From positions 1-6,082 of the forward strand of contig JAGLCZ010000226.1 in assembly GCA_023145975.1 (NCBI GenBank): DNA of 6,082 nt. The letters are read 5' to 3'. This DNA is from Candidatus Hydrogenedentota bacterium (GTDB lineage Bacteria; Hydrogenedentota; Hydrogenedentia; Hydrogenedentales; CAITNO01). The notes under the pieces are model-generated. The model worked only from the letters and a program-made list of their open reading frames with translations. It was not told the origin of the DNA and searched no databases. Position numbers and translations under genes: made by a program. Below, one piece after another: positions 1-4,911 of this stretch; positions within the stretch are counted from its first letter, which is position 1; each line of letters begins with the position of its first letter.

Positions 1-129
1 TTACCTAAATTAAGAGAAAGGTCGGGACATGAAAAAGGTCAATCGGCGTATACCGCCAAAACCTTTCAGGAATATCCGGATGCGGTGACGTACACAAATC
101 CTTTGTACAGGGAAGGTTGGACACTCTGA
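1..129 (+). CDS. C-terminal end of an unidentified upstream gene (partial)
   Basis: Reading frame 1 is open from the window edge through 42 codons to tandem stops, TGA at 127-129 and TAA at 130-132. The other two forward frames close within the first dozen bases. The encoded tail is hydrophilic and aromatic, ending YTNPLYREGWTL, with no membrane segment. The tandem stop and the 7-nt gap to the ATPase start at 137 are what one expects of an upstream operon member. I do not recognise the family. The stretch is short enough that chance openness is possible, and it could instead be an untranslated leader; its coding status is inferred from context rather than from homology. Confidence 0.5.
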   Translation, partial: LPKLRERSGHEKGQSAYTAKTFQEYPDAVTYTNPLYREGWTL

Positions 130-136
130 TAAACGC

Positions 137-1642
137 ATGAATACGATTGCACTACAGATAGAGAATATTTCAAAAAGTTTTCCCGGAATGCTTGCTGTGG
201 ACAACGTTTCCCTGGAAGTACGCGCAGGGGAAGTCCATGCGTTGATGGGAGAGAATGGTGCAGGAAAATCCACCTTGATGAAAACGCTTTCAGGATCTTT
301 CGATGATTACACTGGCGTTATTCGGATAGGAGGCAAGGCAGTAGAACTTCATTCCCCTGCAATGGCAATTGCCAACGGCATCGGCATGGTATACCAGGAA
401 CTGAGCCTGGCGCGACCGGTCAGCATTGCGGAAAATCTTTTTGCAGGTCAGCTGCCCGTCAACAAATTCGGATTGATTGACCGCAAAGCCATGCTGAAAA
501 ATGCGCGCCGCGCTCTGGCTTATGTGTCACTGGACATTGATCCGCTGAAAACCATTGAAGAAATCAGCCAGCATGAGGCGCAATTGGTGGAGATTGCGAA
601 AGTACTGGCGAAAAAGCCATGCATTCTTATTCTCGACGAACCGACCTCATCATTATCGCGCGAAGAGGTGCGCCGGTTGTTTGAAATTGTCCGGGACCTC
701 AGGAATCGTGGTCTGGCAATTGTGTATATCTCCCACCATCTTCCCGAAGTATTTGAAATTGCAGACCGTGTGACAGTGCTTCGCGATGGCCGCAGGGTGG
801 GAACACACAACATCCATGAGATTACACCCGGGTCGCTGGTGAAGATGATGGTGGGACAAAGCATCAACGAATTTTATGAGCATCGCGAAGCAAATCTGGG
901 GAAGGTTGCACTGTCGGTCAATCATCTGACAAGGCATGGCTTTTTTCATGATGTATCATTCCAACTGCGTGAAGGCGAAATACTGGGCGTCGTGGGGCTT
1001 TGCGGGGCGGGTCGTTCAGAGATGGCACGTTCCCTGTGTGGACTCGATCCCATCCATGACGGTGAGGTCAGTCTTTTTGATGAGGAACTTTCCCCGGATA
1101 ATTACCCTGATGCAGTGAGTAAAGGGCTGGTATACCTCAGTGAAGATCGCAAAGTGGACGGTCTCTTCCTGCGGCTTCCTGTCAGTCGTAACCTGGTCGC
1201 CGCAGTTCTGCCCGACCATTCACGGGCTGGCATATATTCTTCCCGCAATGACGCTTCCCTCACACAACGTTATCTTGATGAATTGGGAATTGTTGCTGCA
1301 TCATCAGAAACGGATGTAGGAACTCTGTCAGGCGGCAATCAGCAAAAAGTGCTGCTGGGCAAGTGCTTGGCGACACAACCACGGGTACTGATTCTGGACG
1401 AACCCAGCAGAGGCGTGGATGTAAAGGCGAAGCAGCGCATCCATGAAACGGTGATAGCCCTTGCAGACCGGGGCGCTGCAATCCTCCTGATCAGTTCGGA
1501 CCTTCCCGAGTTGGTGGGTTTATCCGACCGGACTGTGATTATGCGAAATGGTCGTCTGACAGGCGAAATGGCTAAGGAGGAACTTTCAGAAGAATCGGCG
1601 TTGTTGGCAGCCAATGGCCAGGGGACGATTCATAATGGATAA
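137..1642 (+). CDS. Sugar-type ABC importer ATP-binding protein, double cassette (RbsA/MglA/XylG-like)
   Basis: This is the ATP-hydrolysing subunit of a CUT2-type (ribose/galactose/xylose-like) importer, acting on the cytoplasmic face of the membrane. At 501 residues it has the usual family length, with two nucleotide-binding domains in tandem. Domain 1 has Walker A GENGAGKST (38-46), Walker B ILILDEP (163-169) and an H-loop His in YISHH (His200). Its signature is degenerate: ISQHEAQ (143-149) in place of LSxGQ. Domain 2 has the family-typical degenerate Walker A GLCGAGRSE (287-295), a canonical signature LSGGNQQK (397-404), Walker B VLILDEP (417-423) and SSD in place of the H-loop His. One composite ATP site should therefore be fully consensus and the other degenerate. 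ATG 137 is chosen because the usual N-terminal strand (IENISKSFPG) follows directly. No good ribosome-binding site lies 5-12 nt upstream, so re-initiation after the upstream stop at 129 is plausible. The exact substrate, and hence rbsA/mglA/xylG naming, cannot be decided. Confidence 0.96.
   Translation: MNTIALQIENISKSFPGMLAVDNVSLEVRAGEVHALMGENGAGKSTLMKTLSGSFDDYTGVIRIGGKAVELHSPAMAIANGIGMVYQELSLARPVSIAENLFAGQLPVNKFGLIDRKAMLKNARRALAYVSLDIDPLKTIEEISQHEAQLVEIAKVLAKKPCILILDEPTSSLSREEVRRLFEIVRDLRNRGLAIVYISHHLPEVFEIADRVTVLRDGRRVGTHNIHEITPGSLVKMMVGQSINEFYEHREANLGKVALSVNHLTRHGFFHDVSFQLREGEILGVVGLCGAGRSEMARSLCGLDPIHDGEVSLFDEELSPDNYPDAVSKGLVYLSEDRKVDGLFLRLPVSRNLVAAVLPDHSRAGIYSSRNDASLTQRYLDELGIVAASSETDVGTLSGGNQQKVLLGKCLATQPRVLILDEPSRGVDVKAKQRIHETVIALADRGAAILLISSDLPELVGLSDRTVIMRNGRLTGEMAKEELSEESALLAANGQGTIHNG
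1620..1625 (+). promoter_or_regulatory. Ribosome-binding site deciding the start of the first permease
   Basis: AGGGGA lies inside the ATPase coding sequence, with 9 nt between it and ATG 1635. This favours ATG 1635 over the in-frame ATG at 1614, which would add seven polar residues (MARGRFI) and has no comparably placed site. Confidence 0.7.
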
Positions 1643-2609
1643 CAAAAGCCGTTTCTTTTCTCTCATCCAATCTTTGGGCATTTATGCGGTGGCGGTCGTG
1701 CTGCTGCTGGCGGGTATGCTGGTGTCTTCCGATTTCCTGACGGCGGACAACCTGCTCAGCATTCTTGGTGCAGTGGCGTTGCTGGGCATCGTATCGTCAG
1801 GGATGGCCTTTGTAACCTACTCAGGGAATATGGCAGACCTTTCCGTTCCCGTCATCATGGCTTTTTCCGGCATCATCACTGTTGCTGCGCTGCCGCTGGG
1901 ATTGCCAATAGCACTGCTGTTGGGCGTACTCGCCGGGCTGATGATAGGCGCCATGAATGGATTTGTTGTGGGTGTGCTGAACGCCAACCCTATTTTATGG
2001 ACCCTCGCCGTCGCGTTCTTTATGGAAGGTTTCATGCGCTTTACCTGGAGCAACAACCAGATTTACCCCGATACAACACCTGGCACCGCAGGCGCCAGCT
2101 TCATCATGATATTCAGACTTCGACTCGGACCGGTTCCCCTTGTAGTTGTGGTGATGCTGGTATTTTTCATACTCGCGCACCTGGTTATTACACGCACGAA
2201 GTTCGGGCGGCAAAGCCAGTTGGTCGGTTCGTCCCGGAGCGCAGCACGCACCTCGGGCATCCCGGTTTCCCGTGTGGTTCTTCTCAATTTTTTGGTGACC
2301 GCTTTCACCGCATCCGTAGCGGGGATATTTCTCACGTCCATGAACAAACTGGGCGTATTTTATCTGGGCCAGGGATATGACTTTCGGGCAGTAACAGCGG
2401 TAGTTATCGGCGGCGTCATGCTCAGCGGTGGCCGCGGAAACATGGCGGGCGTTTTAGGCGGCGTACTCGTTATGGGGCTGCTGACCAACATGATGACTTT
2501 TATTGGGATCACATCCTTTCGCCAGAACATCGTGACCGGCATCGTTTTTATTGTGGTAGTTGGCATGCAGCAATACCAGCTCCGTGCCCGGGGAAAAGAC
2601 TATGCGTAA
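1635..2609 (+). CDS. Sugar-type ABC importer permease, RbsC-like (first of two)
   Basis: This is an integral inner-membrane permease of the BPD_transp_2/RbsC family, 324 residues, the usual length. It reads as roughly nine to ten hydrophobic segments from about residue 12 to 312. Family landmarks are the region before the conserved DLS (here SGNMADLSVP, D68), the cytoplasmic ATPase-coupling loop GSSRSAARTSGIP (198-210), and a GG-rich segment GGVMLSGGRG (259-268). The DLS region is unorthodox: it reads SGNMADLSVP where RbsC-type proteins usually have a GGIDLSVG-like motif. The short basic tail RARGKDYA should be cytoplasmic. The start ATGGATAA shares 8 nt with the stop of the ATPase gene, indicating translational coupling. 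It most likely pairs with the permease half of the next gene as a heteromeric channel, since both are encoded side by side with one ATPase; pairing is inferred. Confidence 0.93.
   Translation: MDNKSRFFSLIQSLGIYAVAVVLLLAGMLVSSDFLTADNLLSILGAVALLGIVSSGMAFVTYSGNMADLSVPVIMAFSGIITVAALPLGLPIALLLGVLAGLMIGAMNGFVVGVLNANPILWTLAVAFFMEGFMRFTWSNNQIYPDTTPGTAGASFIMIFRLRLGPVPLVVVVMLVFFILAHLVITRTKFGRQSQLVGSSRSAARTSGIPVSRVVLLNFLVTAFTASVAGIFLTSMNKLGVFYLGQGYDFRAVTAVVIGGVMLSGGRGNMAGVLGGVLVMGLLTNMMTFIGITSFRQNIVTGIVFIVVVGMQQYQLRARGKDYA
2590..2594 (+). promoter_or_regulatory. Ribosome-binding site for the permease-receptor fusion
   Basis: GGGGA, followed by AAAG, ends 7 nt before ATG 2602 and lies within the end of the preceding permease gene. 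It supports ATG 2602 rather than the in-frame ATG at 2560, which would overlap the previous gene by 50 nt and add 14 polar residues (MACSNTSSVPGEKT). Confidence 0.65.
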
Positions 2610-4890
2610 CAAAAAAATACTTTGCATTAGCCGGATGCGTCTTCTAAACGAGCACCGGGCATTGGTCATGCTGCTGTTCCTTTTTGGCTGGTTCAGCGTG
2701 TTCGCACCTAACTTTTTCTCGGTTCATAATGTAACTATCATCCTGAAGGGGGCAAGCTTGAATGGCATTACTGCCATTGGCTTTACGCTGATTCTCATCC
2801 TTGGTCAGCTGGATTTGTCTATTGGCGCAGTGGTGCTGCTTTCCGGCATGTTGGCAGTAGGACTCCAGCCGCAGCTCGGTTGGGCGGGTTCCATTGCTGT
2901 GGCATTGGCAGCGGGCGCGGCTATCGGTCTGGTCAACGGTTATCTGGTGGTGAAGGCGCGGATCAATGCGTTCATTGTAACCCTGGGCGCCATGATTATT
3001 GTGATGGGGCTGATGCATTTGTACAGCGATGGCGGTTCCAAGTCCATTGATAATTTCCATTTTGCCGATTGGCTGGAAACGCCGGTGTTCCCGCTGCTCA
3101 CGCCCATGTTCATCATAACCCTTCTTCTTGTGCTTGCGGCATCGCTATTTCTGAATCGTACACGACAGGGCCGTGCCTTTTACATGGTAGGGGGTAACCC
3201 CGAGGCGGCGTGGCAGGCCGGATTGAACCGGGATCGCTACCTGATGGCGGGTTTTGTTTTGTGCAGTGTCATGGCTGCTGCGGGCGGTGCGTTGTTTGCG
3301 GCGAGCCTCAGTTCCATGACCTCCTCGGCAGTACTCGGATCACGCACTTTGATGACCGTGTTGGCGGCGGTAATTATTGGCGGCACAGTCATGACAGGCG
3401 GCAAGGGCAGTGTGTTCAAGTCCTATTTCGCTGTACTTATGCTGACCACTTTGTTCAATGGTATCGGCTGCTATGGGCTTGGGTTTGAGGTGCAGATATT
3501 TGTGAATGGCATTATCCTTGCGCTTGTGGTACTCTATGAAGCCTATACCATTCACAGGCATGATTTATTAAAGGGACAACGACCCGACTTGCTCCGGGAA
3601 CTTGAAAATGGTATTGTTTTCGGGAAAGACATAGTGACTGAAACTGATGCAGGAGCTGCTGAAATGAATAATAAGGACCGATTTCCCCTGGTGTGCGCGA
3701 CCCTTGTGGCTATTGTTGCCATCGTGGCAGTTACGGCCATGTATTTTCGGTACACGTCCATACCGGTGCAGATGGTTTCGACAGGAACAACTCCAGCTGT
3801 ACAGGGAGGCGGCGCTGTGACGCCGGGGCCGGATGTTTTTGCGTTGCGCGGTACGGATGGGCAGCCCTATCTTTTCCCCGGCGGAAAACAACCGGTGATT
3901 CCCGAACGTCCCCTTAACCCCGGGGCGCTTCCTGAAACGGACAAAGGCCACTGGTGGGATATTGAATACGCGGGTTGGAAAATAGTCAAGGAACCCATGC
4001 CGAAATCTCCCGGCAATGGTCCCTCTGGCAAAAAGGTGATCCTGCTGAAAGCAGGTGATCACCCGTACTGGACGGCGTACGTAAATGGTTTCAATGTACT
4101 CGCTGCTGCTTACGACATGGAAACAAAGGTGTTCAATGGTAACTGGAACGTAGACTTGCAGGCGCAGCAGACGGATCAGGCCATCAATGAACGACCGGAC
4201 ATGATTATTTTTGCGCCAGTGGATGCTACAGCCTGCACACTGCTCCTGCGCCGTATCAGCAAGGCTGGAATTCCCTGTATTGCCTCGAATACCATTCCTT
4301 GTGACGAAGCCATGAAGTATTGCATTGCCTGGACAGGACCGGACGACTGGGGACAATTTCGGATGCTGTCGCGCTGTTTTGCAGATGCTTTGGGCAAGCA
4401 GGGTGGTTACGCCATTGTGCGACACATGCCGGGGAGTTCCTGCTTCTTTTCACGCACCTTTGCACCTGTCACCGAACTGGGGGCGTATGCACCGAAAATG
4501 AAGATGCTGGCCATGGACACGGCGAACCTGGAGGCGGAAGGCACCATGCAGTTGGTTTCCGCATGGATTACCAAGTTTGGGGAAGAACTGAAGGGACTGG
4601 TGTTGGCGGGAGATGGGTTCTCCATGACGGGTGCTTTGGAGGCTATCAAGAATTCTGGACGAACTGATATTGTTATTGTTGCTGCCGGGAACAGCAAAAC
4701 CGGGATGGATTCAGTGAAGGCAGGCGATGCACTGGCTATTTCCTACCAGTCGGCTGAAGGCGACGGCGCGCTGGCGGTTCATTCCGTGGCACGCTGGTTC
4801 AATGGCGAAACACTGGAACCTGTGGCTTATTTACCAAAACATATTATTACCCGGGAAGATGTGGACGAATATATACCCGCACAGTGGTAG
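2602..4890 (+). CDS. Fused ABC permease and periplasmic sugar-binding-type protein
   Basis: This is a 762-residue chain with two normally separate importer components. Residues 1 to about 320 form an RbsC/BPD_transp_2 permease with landmarks LGQLDLSIG (D71), coupling loop GGNPEAAWQAGLN (197-209) and GGTVMTGGKG (260-269), ending in hydrophobic FVNGIILALVVLYEAY. Residues 321-354 are a polar linker. Residues about 361-382 form an extra membrane segment preceded by charged NNKDR, then a Pro/Gly-rich spacer (383-476). Residues 477-762 are a periplasmic-binding domain of the Peripla_BP_4/ribose-binding type. It opens KKVILLKAGDHPYW, with NGNWNVDLQAQQ, ERPDMIIFAP, and the typical end HIITREDVDEY. 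RbsC-like permeases have both ends in the cytoplasm, so one added segment would place the receptor outside, as its function needs. The domain resembles the family over its whole length, so this is not a remnant. ATG 2602 shares 8 nt with the previous stop. An internal ATG with a good ribosome-binding site (3664) may yield a separate receptor. Loss of a stop by a recent indel or sequence error is the main alternative to a genuine fusion. Confidence 0.88.
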   Translation: MRNKKILCISRMRLLNEHRALVMLLFLFGWFSVFAPNFFSVHNVTIILKGASLNGITAIGFTLILILGQLDLSIGAVVLLSGMLAVGLQPQLGWAGSIAVALAAGAAIGLVNGYLVVKARINAFIVTLGAMIIVMGLMHLYSDGGSKSIDNFHFADWLETPVFPLLTPMFIITLLLVLAASLFLNRTRQGRAFYMVGGNPEAAWQAGLNRDRYLMAGFVLCSVMAAAGGALFAASLSSMTSSAVLGSRTLMTVLAAVIIGGTVMTGGKGSVFKSYFAVLMLTTLFNGIGCYGLGFEVQIFVNGIILALVVLYEAYTIHRHDLLKGQRPDLLRELENGIVFGKDIVTETDAGAAEMNNKDRFPLVCATLVAIVAIVAVTAMYFRYTSIPVQMVSTGTTPAVQGGGAVTPGPDVFALRGTDGQPYLFPGGKQPVIPERPLNPGALPETDKGHWWDIEYAGWKIVKEPMPKSPGNGPSGKKVILLKAGDHPYWTAYVNGFNVLAAAYDMETKVFNGNWNVDLQAQQTDQAINERPDMIIFAPVDATACTLLLRRISKAGIPCIASNTIPCDEAMKYCIAWTGPDDWGQFRMLSRCFADALGKQGGYAIVRHMPGSSCFFSRTFAPVTELGAYAPKMKMLAMDTANLEAEGTMQLVSAWITKFGEELKGLVLAGDGFSMTGALEAIKNSGRTDIVIVAAGNSKTGMDSVKAGDALAISYQSAEGDGALAVHSVARWFNGETLEPVAYLPKHIITREDVDEYIPAQW
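3651..3655 (+). promoter_or_regulatory. Internal ribosome-binding site inside the fusion gene
   Basis: AGGAG lies 8 nt before an in-frame ATG at 3664-3666. Spacing and match are at least as good as those of any true gene start in this window. The ATG opens MNNKDRFPLV followed by a hydrophobic stretch, which is what an independent signal-anchored binding protein would look like. Confidence 0.5.
3664..4890 (+). CDS. Possible separately initiated membrane-anchored sugar-binding protein (408 residues, same frame as the fusion)
   Basis: This is a candidate alternative product, not an extra gene. Translation from ATG 3664 in the fusion's own frame would give a 408-residue protein. Its N-terminus is signal-anchor-like, with positively charged NNKDR and then about 20 hydrophobic residues rich in Val/Ala/Ile. 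A spacer of about 94 residues and the complete binding domain follow. No lipobox (LxxC just after the hydrophobic core) is visible. The only Cys in the region lies inside the hydrophobic stretch (LVCATLV), early and without the usual context, so a retained transmembrane anchor is likelier than a lipoprotein. The start may also be merely a relic of the gene before fusion. Confidence 0.4.
   Translation: MNNKDRFPLVCATLVAIVAIVAVTAMYFRYTSIPVQMVSTGTTPAVQGGGAVTPGPDVFALRGTDGQPYLFPGGKQPVIPERPLNPGALPETDKGHWWDIEYAGWKIVKEPMPKSPGNGPSGKKVILLKAGDHPYWTAYVNGFNVLAAAYDMETKVFNGNWNVDLQAQQTDQAINERPDMIIFAPVDATACTLLLRRISKAGIPCIASNTIPCDEAMKYCIAWTGPDDWGQFRMLSRCFADALGKQGGYAIVRHMPGSSCFFSRTFAPVTELGAYAPKMKMLAMDTANLEAEGTMQLVSAWITKFGEELKGLVLAGDGFSMTGALEAIKNSGRTDIVIVAAGNSKTGMDSVKAGDALAISYQSAEGDGALAVHSVARWFNGETLEPVAYLPKHIITREDVDEYIPAQW
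4035..4063 (+). repeat. Strong imperfect inverted repeat inside the coding sequence at the start of the binding domain
   Basis: GGTGATC (4035-4041) pairs with GATCACC (4057-4063), and CTGCT (4042-4046) pairs with AGCAG (4050-4054). The loop is GAA and the bulge is GT (4055-4056). The predicted mRNA hairpin has 12 base pairs. It encodes residues around KVILLKAGDHP. No U-tract follows, so it is not an intrinsic terminator. It may be coincidence. Confidence 0.5.
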
Positions 4891-4894
4891 GTAT

Positions 4895-4900
4895 AGGAGA
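4895..4900 (+). promoter_or_regulatory. Ribosome-binding site of the URO-D-like gene
   Basis: AGGAGA lies 11 nt before ATG 4912 in the 21-nt gap after the fusion gene's stop (TAG 4888-4890). No terminator-like hairpin or promoter is evident in the gap, consistent with read-through transcription. Confidence 0.65.
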
Positions 4901-4911
4901 AAAAGTATATT

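Noticed and set aside
90..108. Imperfect inverted repeat GTACA..TGTAC as an operator for a sugar regulator
   Set aside because: The arms are short with a bulge, the site lies inside a probable coding tail, and no regulator or promoter is seen nearby. Too weak to call.
1573..1580. TAAGGAGG, a near-perfect ribosome-binding sequence inside the end of the ATPase gene
   Set aside because: No start codon in the permease frame follows at 5-12 nt. The next in-frame ATG is 33 nt away, and the site simply encodes Lys-Glu-Glu. The permease start is better explained by AGGGGA at 1620-1625.
1614..1616. Earlier in-frame ATG for the first permease
   Set aside because: It adds only seven polar residues and lacks a close ribosome-binding site, whereas ATG 1635 has AGGGGA at 9 nt and forms the same 8-nt overlap seen at the next junction.
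2560..2562. Earlier in-frame ATG for the fusion protein
   Set aside because: It would create a 50-nt overlap and a polar 14-residue extension. ATG 2602 has a better ribosome-binding site and junction geometry.
3568..4425. Long antisense open frame of 285 codons opposite the fusion gene
   Set aside because: It lies entirely opposite a well-supported coding region with clear family motifs. Its translation is rich in His, Arg, Cys and Ser with no recognisable domain, and it is best explained as an open antisense shadow.
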